Assembly: GCA_035505375.1 (NCBI GenBank)
Contig: DATJQV010000015.1
Coordinates: forward strand, 1 to 45,686
DNA: 45,686 nt
Reading direction: 5' to 3'
Origin: a bacterium
GTDB lineage: Bacteria > Hydrothermota > Tepidihabitantia > Tepidihabitantales > Tepidihabitantaceae
Shown: positions 14,132 through 22,405 of the stretch, piece after piece
Layout of the letters: each line of letters opens with the position of its first letter
Numbering within the stretch: the first letter of the stretch is position 1
The notes under the pieces: generated by a model
Seen by the model: the letters and a program-made list of their open reading frames with translations, nothing else
Told to the model about the DNA's origin: nothing
The model's database searches: none
Position numbers and translations under genes: made by a program

Positions 14132-15751
14132 CTAGCCGCGATGGCCCTGCAAGTTCTTCTGTGCGCGACGCCTCAGGCTGCGCGCATGCAACAGGAGGCT
14201 GGGTTTGCGGGTAGTGAGTTGCTTGCGGTCGAACGGGATCGGTTCAGGCAGCGCGTGCCATTTGAGCCCGGCAAGGTCGTGTTTGCCCGAAGCAGCCGGC
14301 AGCGTGGCAAAACGCTCGCCCTGCTCCACAACAATCGGGACGTCGCTATCTTCCGTGTTTACAGTTGCTTCCAAGACATTCTCGGAAACGCTGGCGCTCC
14401 AATGCAGCCGCTCGCGACGCTGCCACCACCGCGCAAACTGGGTCATGGTCGTCGTCGCGCCGCACCGTTCCTTGGCGTAGTGAAGTACTTCTGCCAGCAG
14501 GTCGCTGAACTGGGCGATACGCTCGGGGTGGTCGTAGAGGATGCAGGGTTCACGGCGGGCGACCTGCAGGTCTATCACTGAGCGGAAGTAGGCTGCCATC
14601 TGTTTCTCGTCGGCGCGGGCAGCAACCAGCCTGCCGAGGCAAATCGGATGGACCGGCACCTGCAGGACGCGGCTGAGACGAGGAGCCAGAAGCGAGGCGT
14701 GAGGAGTTTGGTCAGAGCGGTGCTTCACCCTTCTCGATTCACTCTCGACGACCGGCCGGAAGGGAAGGTCGTCGTAGGCAAGACAGAACTCGGAGGAGTA
14801 TTCGAAGCCGAGTTCCTCAAATGCCCGGTTGAGGTTTGGGTTCCATTCGCCAAACGGCGCTACTACGCCGCAGGGCTTGAGGCCGGCGTCGGCCATCGCC
14901 TCCTTTGCCGCGCGGAAGTTGTCGAGGTTGTGCTCATGGTCGGGGTAGACCGTGTGGCGCATGCAGTGCAACTGGATGTCGTGGCCCTGGCGAGCCAGGT
15001 CAGCGAACAGGTCGAGATGCGCGCGGTGCTTGCCCACGTTCACGAACCAACTGAACTTCATGCCGACCCGCTCGGCAAGCCGGGCGACTGCCTCAAGGTC
15101 GCGCCGCGGACCGAAGTCAGTGTCAACCCGGAATGCGAAGACGCTTGAGGTCCGGCCGGGGTGTGTGGCCAGGTGGACGTAGGGCAGGCCCCGGTGTGCC
15201 AGCAGCGCTCTGAGGCAGTTGCCGACGAGCCTGCGCACCTCTCCCCTGCTCGCGCGCGCCACCGTGTCGTAGGGCAGCCGTGGAGTACGAGCGTAGAACT
15301 GCTTGGGCCCGTAAGCAACCGTGCTGAGCACATCGAGCACACGGAATGGCAGTATTATGCAGAAGCCACGGCCAACCGGCGCCGTGCGGATTGCCATGTC
15401 GCCTGAGTCCGCAGTTCCGACGTTCGCGCCGGAGAGTATCGTACCGGCAGTGTCGGTATCGACGATTCCCACGTTGCGGAAAAGTGCAGACTCACCCTCG
15501 GGCGCTATCCAGCGCAGACGCCTGTTCTCGGGCGTGAACTCGAGCCAGACACCGGCGGCATTGATACCCGGAGCAAGGAGGCCGCCGCCTGATTCGATGT
15601 GTTGCCATATCCTCTGCGCATGCAGGGCGCCCGGTTCCTCGTTGAGTATGACCACTGTCCGGCCGCCGATCCGCGAACCGGTGTGGAAGCAGACGCCCTC
15701 CTGGCGCAGGAGTTCCACCCAATGGATGTCATCTTTCCAGAGCGTAATCAT
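14132..15751 (-). CDS. NodB-like polysaccharide deacetylase family protein
   Basis: 539 residues from ATG 15751, which overlaps the flippase stop as ATGA. An N-terminal region of about 195 residues precedes the NodB domain: FAFRVDTDFG (D210, D212), then LHCMRHTVYP with the metal-binding H262-x3-H266, and an APFGEWN motif. These residues fit the zinc-dependent carbohydrate de-N-acetylase family. The C-terminal 100 residues look beta-rich and unassigned. A basic stretch around residues 345-370 is encoded by a degenerate repeat (14677-14751) and looks inserted. It probably deacetylates or trims the exported glycan. Confidence 0.8.
   Translation of the reverse strand: MITLWKDDIHWVELLRQEGVCFHTGSRIGGRTVVILNEEPGALHAQRIWQHIESGGGLLAPGINAAGVWLEFTPENRRLRWIAPEGESALFRNVGIVDTDTAGTILSGANVGTADSGDMAIRTAPVGRGFCIILPFRVLDVLSTVAYGPKQFYARTPRLPYDTVARASRGEVRRLVGNCLRALLAHRGLPYVHLATHPGRTSSVFAFRVDTDFGPRRDLEAVARLAERVGMKFSWFVNVGKHRAHLDLFADLARQGHDIQLHCMRHTVYPDHEHNLDNFRAAKEAMADAGLKPCGVVAPFGEWNPNLNRAFEELGFEYSSEFCLAYDDLPFRPVVESESRRVKHRSDQTPHASLLAPRLSRVLQVPVHPICLGRLVAARADEKQMAAYFRSVIDLQVARREPCILYDHPERIAQFSDLLAEVLHYAKERCGATTTMTQFARWWQRRERLHWSASVSENVLEATVNTEDSDVPIVVEQGERFATLPAASGKHDLAGLKWHALPEPIPFDRKQLTTRKPSLLLHARSLRRRAQKNLQGHRG
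14677..14751. repeat. Degenerate repeat inserted in the deacetylase gene
   Basis: GAGGAGCCAGAAGCGAGGCG-type purine words on the left and a CTTCTCGATTCACTCTCGACG-like inverse on the right. It encodes a basic, non-conserved-looking segment just before the conserved RVLQVPVHPICLG stretch, and the frame is kept. Confidence 0.45.
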
Positions 15752-17145
15752 CCGTTCCCCGCCAGTCCTATGTCCTCGGCAGTAATGCCCCGCAGCAGCA
15801 GGATGAACACGGAATAGGTTAGAGCCCCGAAACCGATGCACCCGACCAGGTTCATGTGGCGCAGGAGGTAGATGACGACCGTCATGGGCACAACCGCCGC
15901 TACCGGCGCGAGGGCCCTCAGGTCGAAACTGGGCTTCGTCAGCTTCAGCAGGTCTCGCCCCATCAGGCCGAGCAGGACCACCTCGCCGGCGACGATGGCC
16001 AGGGCCGCGCCCATGGAACCCGAAAGCGGAATCGCGACCAGGTTGAAGACGACCGCGGCTCCCACTCCGATCGCCGTGTTTCTCAGGAACCGGCGTTCGC
16101 CGCCGGCGGCGAGAAGCGTGTACCCGGCGAGACTGCTGAACATGCTGAGCGGCAGGAACCAGACCATGATACGCAGGACCGCGAAGGCCGCCACGTACTC
16201 GGAGCTGAATACGGCCCCCAGAATCGGCCGGGCAAGGACGACCGCGCCGACACAGAATGGGGTGCTGACCGCGAGAATCAACCGCGCTGCCGTGCCGATG
16301 AGCTCGGGCAGGCGGCCGGGTTGGTCCTTGATGAACCGGGCGACTACCGGGAAGAACGCTGTGTAAAAGATGCGGTCCAGGGTCATGAGAAAGAACACCA
16401 GGCGGTAGGCGCTGTTGTAGATTCCGGTTTGCTGAAAGGTCGCGATGAGGCCGAGCAAGATCAGGCCGAGGTTGACGTGCACCTGAGTGAGGATCGATGA
16501 AGCCCCGATGGGCCAGGCCGACTTCAGCAGTTCCCGCCAGCGGTACGAGACTATCCGGAACCGAGGCAGGCCGAAACGCGGCACGTAACTCAGGAACAGC
16601 ACGAGCCCGCCCAGAAATGTGGCCAGGCCGAACGCGACCGGCACGAGCAGCAGGTCGGAGGAATTCCGGACCAGGACAAGCGCAATGCCGAAGTAGGCGC
16701 AGTCAGTGACCACACGAGAGACCGAAACAAAGCCCATCTTCTCCGCGCCGATGAATACCCACTCAAACAGCAGGCTCTGGATGATCACTCCCGCGGCAAA
16801 GAGAACGAGCAGCCATCTCACGCTTGCCGGCTTGGGCAGGACCAGAGCAACAAGCCCCATCACCGCGGCCGCAATGACGCTGAGCAGCAGCCGCAATGGC
16901 ACCACGCTGCCGACCAGTTCACCTGCCGTGGACCGGTCCTGCGCCACCGAACGGGTTCCGACCGTTGCCAGCCCGAGGTCGGAGAACACGGCACCGTAGG
17001 CCATGACCGCAGCGGCAAAGCCGACCTGGCCGAATCCATCGGCCCCGAGCCGGCGCGCCAGTAGCGCGACCGCAAGAAAACCGAAGATGCGCGACGCGGC
17101 CTCGCCGGCAAGAAGGTATCCCGCGTTCCTGACCGGTGTCCTCAT
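15748..17145 (-). CDS. Polysaccharide flippase, MOP/Wzx family
   Basis: 465 residues from ATG 17145. The longer upstream ORF lies inside the glycosyltransferase gene and is rejected. About 12-14 hydrophobic segments begin with NAGYLLAGEAASRIFGFLAVALLARRLGADGFG, the typical start of Wzx/polysaccharide biosynthesis flippases, with the matching YNSAYRLVFFLMTLDRIFYTAFFPV segment mid-protein. It would move lipid-linked glycans across the inner membrane. The start overlaps the upstream glycosyltransferase stop (ATGA), and its own stop overlaps the deacetylase start in the same way, so the genes are translationally coupled. Confidence 0.9.
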   Translation of the reverse strand: MRTPVRNAGYLLAGEAASRIFGFLAVALLARRLGADGFGQVGFAAAVMAYGAVFSDLGLATVGTRSVAQDRSTAGELVGSVVPLRLLLSVIAAAVMGLVALVLPKPASVRWLLVLFAAGVIIQSLLFEWVFIGAEKMGFVSVSRVVTDCAYFGIALVLVRNSSDLLLVPVAFGLATFLGGLVLFLSYVPRFGLPRFRIVSYRWRELLKSAWPIGASSILTQVHVNLGLILLGLIATFQQTGIYNSAYRLVFFLMTLDRIFYTAFFPVVARFIKDQPGRLPELIGTAARLILAVSTPFCVGAVVLARPILGAVFSSEYVAAFAVLRIMVWFLPLSMFSSLAGYTLLAAGGERRFLRNTAIGVGAAVVFNLVAIPLSGSMGAALAIVAGEVVLLGLMGRDLLKLTKPSFDLRALAPVAAVVPMTVVIYLLRHMNLVGCIGFGALTYSVFILLLRGITAEDIGLAGNG

Positions 17146-18281
17146 CCGGCCAGCCCCGCGTACAGGTCGAGCAGCGCCTTCTCGGCGATTCCCCAATGGT
17201 AGCGTGCCAGCACCGCTCTCCTTCCTGCCGTTCCCTTTGTCCGGCACAAGCCGGGGTCGGAAAGCGCCTCGACCATGGCCGCGGCTATGCTCTCGGGCTT
17301 CTTCGGTTCGACGAGCCAACCTGAGTCGGCGTCCCTGACTACGGGGCCGATCTCCGGAAAGTCGCTCGCTATGACCGCAAGCCCGGAGCCCATGAACTCG
17401 AAGAGCTTGTTCGGCTGGCCCGTGTAGTCGTTGCCGCGTTCCGGCTGAAACAGAATCAGGCCGGCCAGGCAGGGCCGAATCGCATCGAACATGTCCCGGT
17501 AAGCAAGAGAGCCAAGGAACTCCACGTTGGATTGAATTCCCTGCGAGCGAATGAACTCCCGCGACCACGTCTCGATGTCGTCGCGCGGGTCGAATTCACC
17601 GATGACCCGCAGCCTCACATCGGGAAACCGCTGCACGACCGGCACGAGCGCCTCAAGCAGCTTGTGAAATCCGCGCGGGCGGCTGACAAGTCCGGTCCAG
17701 GCGAACCAGGGCTTGCGCTCGGCCGCTGGTTCAGGCAGCAGGTCAAGCGGCGGGTAGTTCGGCACAAGCACGGGGACGCAGCCCTGCTTCTTGAAACGTT
17801 CGGCCCGGGTCAGGTTGGTTTCGATAACGGCGTCTGCGTCGCGGCAGGCCCTTGTCTCAAGCCGTGTCACCGCGAGCCAGCCGAGCCAGCGGACCGCCAG
17901 CGATTGGTCCTTGCGGTCGAGCCGCATCCGCGGGAACCACTCGCTTGATTCGTACACGACCCTGATCTCAGTTCGGCGACGTTTGAGTGCGAGCCCGGCC
18001 CTGAGCGTCCACGGGTCAAGGCACTGATAGATGTCGCACGACTCTTCTCTTGCCGCGCGGGCCACCGCATTGATGAGCTCGGGTTTGGGCCGGCGCGCTT
18101 TGATGACCAGCCTGACTCCTGATTCCGACCGAGTCTCATCTTCATCTCCCAGGCCGACCAGCCGTACGTCGTAGCCCGCGCGCGCCAGCGAGACCGCCTC
18201 CCGGTCAAAGAAACGGCTGTATCGGGCTGGGTGTGAGGTCGTCGACAGGCAGACCCGCAGCGGTTGCCCGGGCTGGCTCAA
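17142..18281 (-). CDS. Glycosyltransferase, GT4-like
   Basis: 379 residues. GT-B fold: the N-terminal half starts RVCLSTTSHPARYSRFFDREAVSLARAGYDVRLVG, and the donor-binding half contains AWTGLVSRPRGFHKLLEAL, LRVIGEF and the GQPNKLFEFMGSGLAVIAS segment, which corresponds to the EX7E region of GT4 enzymes. It probably transfers a sugar during surface-glycan assembly. The ATG overlaps the HDAC-like gene's stop by four bases (ATGA) and its stop overlaps the flippase start, placing it second in a four-gene operon. Confidence 0.9.
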   Translation of the reverse strand: MSQPGQPLRVCLSTTSHPARYSRFFDREAVSLARAGYDVRLVGLGDEDETRSESGVRLVIKARRPKPELINAVARAAREESCDIYQCLDPWTLRAGLALKRRRTEIRVVYESSEWFPRMRLDRKDQSLAVRWLGWLAVTRLETRACRDADAVIETNLTRAERFKKQGCVPVLVPNYPPLDLLPEPAAERKPWFAWTGLVSRPRGFHKLLEALVPVVQRFPDVRLRVIGEFDPRDDIETWSREFIRSQGIQSNVEFLGSLAYRDMFDAIRPCLAGLILFQPERGNDYTGQPNKLFEFMGSGLAVIASDFPEIGPVVRDADSGWLVEPKKPESIAAAMVEALSDPGLCRTKGTAGRRAVLARYHWGIAEKALLDLYAGLAG

Positions 18282-19243
18282 GACGGCTGTTGCTCTGGCT
18301 GGGAAGGCGCCGGCTGCTCGCCTGATTCAGGAGGCTTCACTGCCGGCTTCAACTGTCCCAGCACGCGCAGACATTCCCGCGCGGTGTTGGTGTGGATTTC
18401 AGCCGTGTCCGTCGGGTCATGCGCGTAGCCGCCGGCAGTGACCGGCACGACCGGGATTCCCCGTTTGTAGCAACCATCGATGACTATCCGGTCACGGAAG
18501 GCCAGACCGCGCTTGGTCAGGCGCAGGGCCCCGAGCTGGTCGAACTTGAACGGGTCGGCTCCGGCCACGTAGACCACGAGCTCGGGTTTGTGCTGTGCGA
18601 GTATCTTGCCCACGACGCCCTGCAACTGCTCGTTGTAGAGTTCGTCGCCCGTTTCTTCGTCCAGCCCGATGTCGTAGTCGGAACGTTCCTTGACCGGGTA
18701 GAGACGTTCCTGGTGAATCGAGAAGGTGAAGACTTTGGTGTCGCCCTGGAATATCTTGGCGGTGCCGTTGCCCTGATGCAGGTCGCAGTCGATGACGGCG
18801 GCCCGCTCGATGCGCTTCTCCTGCTGCATCTTGCGGATGCCGACGGCGATGTCGTTGATGTAGCAGAATCCCTCGCCGTGGTCGGCGTACGCATGGTGAA
18901 ACCCGCCGCCGAGGTGCATCGCGATCTTGTCCTCGAGCGCAAACCGGCAGGCCGTCACGGTCCCGGATGCGAAAAGCATGAAGCCCTGAACTACCTCTGA
19001 GTTCAACGGGAGCTCGGAGTGTACGGTTCGCTGACTCCAGCGGAGGTTGAGCAGGTCGTCAACATACTCCGGCGTGTGCACGAGCCGGATGTCGTCAAGG
19101 TTGGGCTCCGGCGGTTCGATGAAGTCGGTCGGCTCTGCCTGACCGGCGGTCAGCAGGTTATCCCGCACCATCGCATACTTCTCCATCTGGAAAACATGCG
19201 CGCCGATGTCCAACTTGTAGCGGTCGGAATAGACGAATCTCAT
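18278..19243 (-). CDS. HDAC-like (AcuC/histone deacetylase superfamily) zinc amidohydrolase
   Basis: 321 residues from ATG 19243, preferred over an upstream GTG at 19258 because AAAGGA lies upstream. Active-site motifs of the arginase/deacetylase fold are all present: GGGFHHA (H116, H117), DCDLHQGNG (zinc ligands D154 and H156), GADPFKFDQLG (D230) and TAGGY (catalytic Tyr, about 273). The enzyme removes acyl groups from amides such as acetyl-lysine or acetylated small amines. It is the first gene of an operon with two glycan genes and a NodB-type deacetylase, so an aminosugar or polyamine substrate is worth considering. A proline-rich tail follows the domain. Confidence 0.9.
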   Translation of the reverse strand: MRFVYSDRYKLDIGAHVFQMEKYAMVRDNLLTAGQAEPTDFIEPPEPNLDDIRLVHTPEYVDDLLNLRWSQRTVHSELPLNSEVVQGFMLFASGTVTACRFALEDKIAMHLGGGFHHAYADHGEGFCYINDIAVGIRKMQQEKRIERAAVIDCDLHQGNGTAKIFQGDTKVFTFSIHQERLYPVKERSDYDIGLDEETGDELYNEQLQGVVGKILAQHKPELVVYVAGADPFKFDQLGALRLTKRGLAFRDRIVIDGCYKRGIPVVPVTAGGYAHDPTDTAEIHTNTARECLRVLGQLKPAVKPPESGEQPAPSQPEQQPS

Positions 19244-19290
19244 CACGGGTCCTTTCACTTCGCGGTTGCGCCCCGAATTCGAGGCGCAGA

Positions 19291-19318
19291 ATTATAGGCC
19301 TTTCCCTCCGGCTGTCAA
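19291..19318 (-). promoter_or_regulatory. Perfect-consensus promoter for the HDAC-glycan operon
   Basis: On the minus strand TTGACA (19318-19313), 16 bases, TATAAT (19296-19291): both boxes are perfect. Start near 19284 gives a leader of about 40 bases that includes AAAGGA. Confidence 0.85.
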
Positions 19319-19350
19319 ACCGGATGTCCGCCCCTGAATCCGAGATAGAT

Positions 19351-19434
19351 GGCCACGAAGACACGAAAACGGACTGAAACGGACTCGTGGGCTCCTGCAC
19401 CCGATCGTTTCGTGTCTTTCGTGTTTTCGTGGCT
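19351..19434. repeat. Inverted CACGAAGACACGAAA repeat element
   Basis: The left arm GGCCACGAAGACACGAAAAC is mirrored by the right-hand words TTTCGTGTCTTTCGTG and TTTTCGTGGC (19408-19433). The whole unit is about 84 bases and ends at the stop codon of the DUF2229-like gene. No ORF of its own. It could fold into a long imperfect hairpin. Confidence 0.65.
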
Positions 19435-20526
19435 TCAATATCGGCTCTGGGGTCCGCGCCGACGCTTCTCTAACAAGGAGACGAAAGCCTCCAGCCTGGT
19501 CAGGATTCCGGTTTCGCTCGAGTGCTCGTCGAGCGAGAGCGGCAGGTAGGCGATGTCCGCCTCGCGCGCCGCCTTGGCCATCGTCGGCTGGACCACGGTC
19601 CCGGGCATGCAGCCGAACGGGTGGAGGTGAATGACCCCGTCGAATCCGTCCTGAGCGGCGAGCAGCAGTTGCCCGACCGAGTTCTGGTCCTCACCGCCCA
19701 CGCAGTAGCGCCAGTACGGCGCGCTCAGCTTGCGCATCCGCTTCACTTCGCTCTTGCCCAGCCTGAAACCGTGGAATCCCAGCCAGCGATGGGCGGTCAG
19801 GAACGGGTCTACCAGCACGCCCATCTCCCCGAGCCGGGCGACGATGTCGAAGTTGATGAAGGGCTCGACTACGCAGTAGCTCTCCCCTACCAGCTTGACG
19901 CGCAGTGTCCGTGTTCGACCGTTCCGGGGCAGCGCGGCAAAGCTCCGCCGGGCCGAACTCCTGACGCGCCGAATGGCGGCCGGGCCGTCTGCGGTTCGCA
20001 GTTCGTCGAGCACCGAGTCGAACAATCGGCGGCAGGCCCCGGGGTCCAGCGCGCTTGGCATGGACCGCCTGAATCGGGTTTCGACTTCGTCGACGGCGGT
20101 CGACTTCAGCCAGCCGATCCTGAAAGCTCGCAGTCCATTGATGACGGCGAGCGACATGCGGCCGCGGTTCAGCGAGCGTACTTCACCAACGATGGCCGGG
20201 ATCCGGTCATGGCGCAGCTCCAGCAGCCGGAACTGGAAGCCTTCGTCGCGCAGTATCTGCGATTGCAGACGACCGTAGTAGCCGAAGCGGCACGACCACG
20301 AGCCGGTTACATAGACCAGCGTGTCGGCGCCGGCTTCGAGGCACCGGACCATGTTGCCCAGTGTCACCTTGAATGGCACGCAGATCGTCTCCGGCGCCAG
20401 TCGAGCGCCCAGTTCCAGGGTCGCCCGGGTGGGTTTCGGCGGCAGCACGACGTCGGCTCCAATCGCGCGGACCAGCGCATCGAGCGCAATCGGGGCCGTG
20501 CCCATGTAGGGAAACGCTATCTTCAC
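19435..20526 (-). CDS. DUF2229-like protein (2-hydroxyacyl-CoA dehydratase related)
   Basis: 363 residues. It matches the acyl-CoA dehydratase activase-related/DUF2229 type: PYMGTAPIALDALVRAIG at the start, APETICVPFKVTLGNM, SWSCRFGYYG, HPFGCMPGTVVQP, and a final PLSLDEHSSETGILTRLEAF box. The three conserved cysteines (in CVPFK, SCRFG, FGCMPG) could bind an iron-sulfur cluster, as in HgdB/BcrB-related subunits. The exact reaction is unknown for this stand-alone form, and no activase (HgdC-like ATPase) is in the window. Its ATG overlaps the stop of the related upstream gene. Confidence 0.8.
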   Translation of the reverse strand: MKIAFPYMGTAPIALDALVRAIGADVVLPPKPTRATLELGARLAPETICVPFKVTLGNMVRCLEAGADTLVYVTGSWSCRFGYYGRLQSQILRDEGFQFRLLELRHDRIPAIVGEVRSLNRGRMSLAVINGLRAFRIGWLKSTAVDEVETRFRRSMPSALDPGACRRLFDSVLDELRTADGPAAIRRVRSSARRSFAALPRNGRTRTLRVKLVGESYCVVEPFINFDIVARLGEMGVLVDPFLTAHRWLGFHGFRLGKSEVKRMRKLSAPYWRYCVGGEDQNSVGQLLLAAQDGFDGVIHLHPFGCMPGTVVQPTMAKAAREADIAYLPLSLDEHSSETGILTRLEAFVSLLEKRRRGPQSRY

Positions 20527-21473
20527 CGTTTCCTCAATCTCAGCAGGTCGACGAACGACTCAACTCGCGTGACCAGCCCGGCCTCGCCCGTATGCTCGTC
20601 CAGCAACAACAGAACCGTTGGAACACGATGCTGATGTACGGCGATGCGCTGAATGAGCTCATTCGTCACCGCTCCGGTTCCACATGCGAAGCTGGCCACC
20701 AGCAGCAATCCGTCTACCTTCTCGACCTCAAGCAGCCGCCGGGCCGCGGCCAGCAGCTCCAGTTCGTAGTACCAGTTGAGCGCCCAGTCCTGCCGCGACT
20801 CGGCCTCAAGCTCGGCATCGGTCGGAAAGACGACCACGGTGCGCGCGCCGGCCTTCCTGACCTTGCCCAGCAGATCAAGCCCGAGGCCCGAGTCAAACAG
20901 CAGATAGGGATGGCCTACAACACCAACCTTGATGGCTCCGCTTTCAGGCATCAGACCGTCTCGGTTGCAACCGAACATGTGCAACGGCGAACTCTCTTCG
21001 CGCGTCCTCCTGGCAGCGGCCTGCGCGGCCGCCCGGGCGTTGCTAAAGGCGCTCCGGAGGCGCGGTCCCTGGTCGAAACGGGAGACCGCGGCGCAGAAGG
21101 CCTGCTCTTCGGTTTGGAGATTACCATCCAAGACAGGCTCGACGACTGTCGGCAGTGATTCGAATACGGCCCGTGTCAGGTCGGGCAACGCGATTGCCTT
21201 GGGACAGCCGAAGTACCAGTCGCCCGCGAGCCTGGTGCAGACGATTCTGGGCAGGAAGAGCGCATCGACCTTGTCCATTGACACGGCAACGTGTCCCAGG
21301 AATGCCTTGACCGGCAGACAGAGTTCTGAAGGTGATAATCTCACGCCCTGGTCAATCACGGGTCGACTGGTGGGGTCAGAAAGCACGACCTCCCACCCGA
21401 GCTCGGCGAAGAACGTACGCCACATGGCATAGTGGTGGTAGGTATGGAGCGCGCGACAGATGCCGATTCTCAT
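20523..21473 (-). CDS. DUF2229-like protein, companion subunit
   Basis: 316 residues, related to the next gene downstream. It shares RLSPSELCLPVKAFLGH (compare APETICVPFKVTLGN), FLPRIVCT, YFGCPKA, the ASFACGTGAVTNE segment, and a matching LLDEHTGEAGLVTRVESFVDLL end. This pairing of two homologous subunits resembles the alpha/beta pair of 2-hydroxyacyl-CoA dehydratase-type enzymes. Which substrate they act on is not clear. The ATG is 14 bases after a -10 box with no ribosome-site-like sequence. Confidence 0.75.
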   Translation of the reverse strand: MRIGICRALHTYHHYAMWRTFFAELGWEVVLSDPTSRPVIDQGVRLSPSELCLPVKAFLGHVAVSMDKVDALFLPRIVCTRLAGDWYFGCPKAIALPDLTRAVFESLPTVVEPVLDGNLQTEEQAFCAAVSRFDQGPRLRSAFSNARAAAQAAARRTREESSPLHMFGCNRDGLMPESGAIKVGVVGHPYLLFDSGLGLDLLGKVRKAGARTVVVFPTDAELEAESRQDWALNWYYELELLAAARRLLEVEKVDGLLLVASFACGTGAVTNELIQRIAVHQHRVPTVLLLLDEHTGEAGLVTRVESFVDLLRLRKR

Positions 21474-21487
21474 GGCCAGGGGGGAAC

Positions 21488-21515
21488 ATCATAGGGAACG
21501 GAGTAGCGCAATCAA
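21488..21515 (-). promoter_or_regulatory. Promoter of the DUF2229-like pair
   Basis: On the minus strand TTGATT (21515-21510), 16 bases, TATGAT (21493-21488). The leader would be only about 7-8 bases. It lies back to back with a plus-strand promoter starting at 21537. Confidence 0.55.
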
Positions 21516-21536
21516 ACCGGGCAGGTGCGCTCGTGA

Positions 21537-21564
21537 TTGACACCGGCGGCCCTGCATTTACACT
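21537..21564 (+). promoter_or_regulatory. Promoter of the small lipoprotein at 21572
   Basis: TTGACA (21537-21542), 16 bases, TACACT (21559-21564). The GTG start follows after seven bases, so the mRNA is probably leaderless. Confidence 0.6.
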
Positions 21565-21571
21565 CACATTC

Positions 21572-22018
21572 GTGCACCGCCTGGCGTTTGTGTTCGCGTT
21601 CCTCGCACTTGCCGGATGTCACCACTGCCTGAGAAGCAGCGGCGCTGATGGTCAATCGATTGTGAGATTCACTGCCGCGGACGCCCCGCCGGTGGACAGC
21701 GGGTCATACCCCGGTCCGCTTCAGATCCTGCCAAATGGCGACCCCCTTGCAGTCAGGGCGGCTCCGCTGCAGGCCGACGTGGCGGCCCACGAGAAGATTC
21801 TACGCCAGCTCGTGCGGGAGCGCATCTCCGTGAAGTCCCCGCTCGAATTCCAGCCCATGTTCGTCGCGCAGGACTCCCGCAACCAGAAACTGATACTCCG
21901 CTACTTCTCACGCGCCGCCGACCAGACCGTGGTTGCCGGGTGGCAGGCGCAAATCGTCTACTCCCTGCCGTTCCTGCGGCTGGAACACGCTTACGTGCAA
22001 GCTGTGCCGCTCGAGTAG
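21572..22018 (+). CDS. Small lipoprotein, hypothetical
   Basis: 148 residues from the GTG at 21572. The longer ORF back to 21332 crosses a promoter and a neighbouring gene. The new N-terminus reads as a lipoprotein signal (MHRLAFVFAFLALAGC, lipobox LAGC with Cys16). The mature part (LQADVAAHEKILRQLVRERI, QKLILRYFSRAADQTVVAGW, QIVYSLPFLRLEHAYVQAVPL) has no family I recognise. It probably faces the periplasm from a lipid anchor. Confidence 0.7.
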   Translation: MHRLAFVFAFLALAGCHHCLRSSGADGQSIVRFTAADAPPVDSGSYPGPLQILPNGDPLAVRAAPLQADVAAHEKILRQLVRERISVKSPLEFQPMFVAQDSRNQKLILRYFSRAADQTVVAGWQAQIVYSLPFLRLEHAYVQAVPLE

Positions 22019-22051
22019 CTGACTGAGCTTGCAGCATCGCCAGCCTGTGGC

Positions 22052-22080
22052 TTGACTTGCCGCGCGGTGTCGGTTACGAT
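22052..22080 (+). promoter_or_regulatory. tRNA-Pro promoter
   Basis: TTGACT (22052-22057), 17 bases, TACGAT (22075-22080), ending nine bases before the mature tRNA. Confidence 0.65.
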
Positions 22081-22089
22081 TGCCTCGTT

Positions 22090-22163
22090 CGGGGCGTGGC
22101 GCAGTTGGCTAGCGCACCAGCTTGGGGTGCTGGGGGTCGCCCGTTCAAATCGGGTCGCCCCGA
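22090..22163 (+). tRNA. tRNA-Pro(GGG)
   Basis: Acceptor CGGGGCG pairs with CGCCCCG. The anticodon stem CCAGC/GCTGG holds the loop TTGGGGT, giving anticodon GGG, which reads proline codons. The T arm contains GTTCAAAT. CCA is not encoded. It has its own promoter and is followed by a strong terminator. Confidence 0.95.
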
Positions 22164-22170
22164 CTGATGG

Positions 22171-22205
22171 CGAGGCCCTGCCCCAGAAGGCAGGGCCTCG
22201 TCTTG
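22171..22205 (+). terminator. Terminator after tRNA-Pro
   Basis: CGAGGCCCTGCC (22171-22182), six-base loop, GGCAGGGCCTCG (22189-22200), then TCTTG: a 12-bp perfect stem. Confidence 0.8.
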
Positions 22206-22264
22206 CCGAACGACCTGCCGCCGTCCGCTCACTCCATCAGCCGTCGCCCGTCTTCCCGCTCAAG

Positions 22265-22292
22265 TTGACACAACATTCGGCCAGCGTAACAT
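22265..22292 (+). promoter_or_regulatory. Promoter of the PKD lipoprotein
   Basis: TTGACA (22265-22270), 16 bases, TAACAT (22287-22292). The leader of about 107 bases ends in GAGGAGAAGCG before the ATG at 22406. Confidence 0.6.
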
Positions 22293-22405
22293 CTCTTGGA
22301 GGCGTTGGATTCGCGCGTGCCGCGCAGGCAAGGCCCCGACGCGGGCAACCTGAACTGCCGGCGCCGATGGTTGAATGTGAGCTGACGAGTAGATGAGGAG
22401 AAGCG

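Noticed and set aside
15748-17568. Long upstream start of the flippase ORF
   Set aside because: The extra residues lie inside the glycosyltransferase gene. ATG 17145 gives the classic flippase N-terminus and an ATGA overlap.
21332-21571. N-terminal extension of the small lipoprotein
   Set aside because: It is antisense to the DUF2229-like gene and crosses the promoter. GTG 21572 gives a standard lipoprotein signal.
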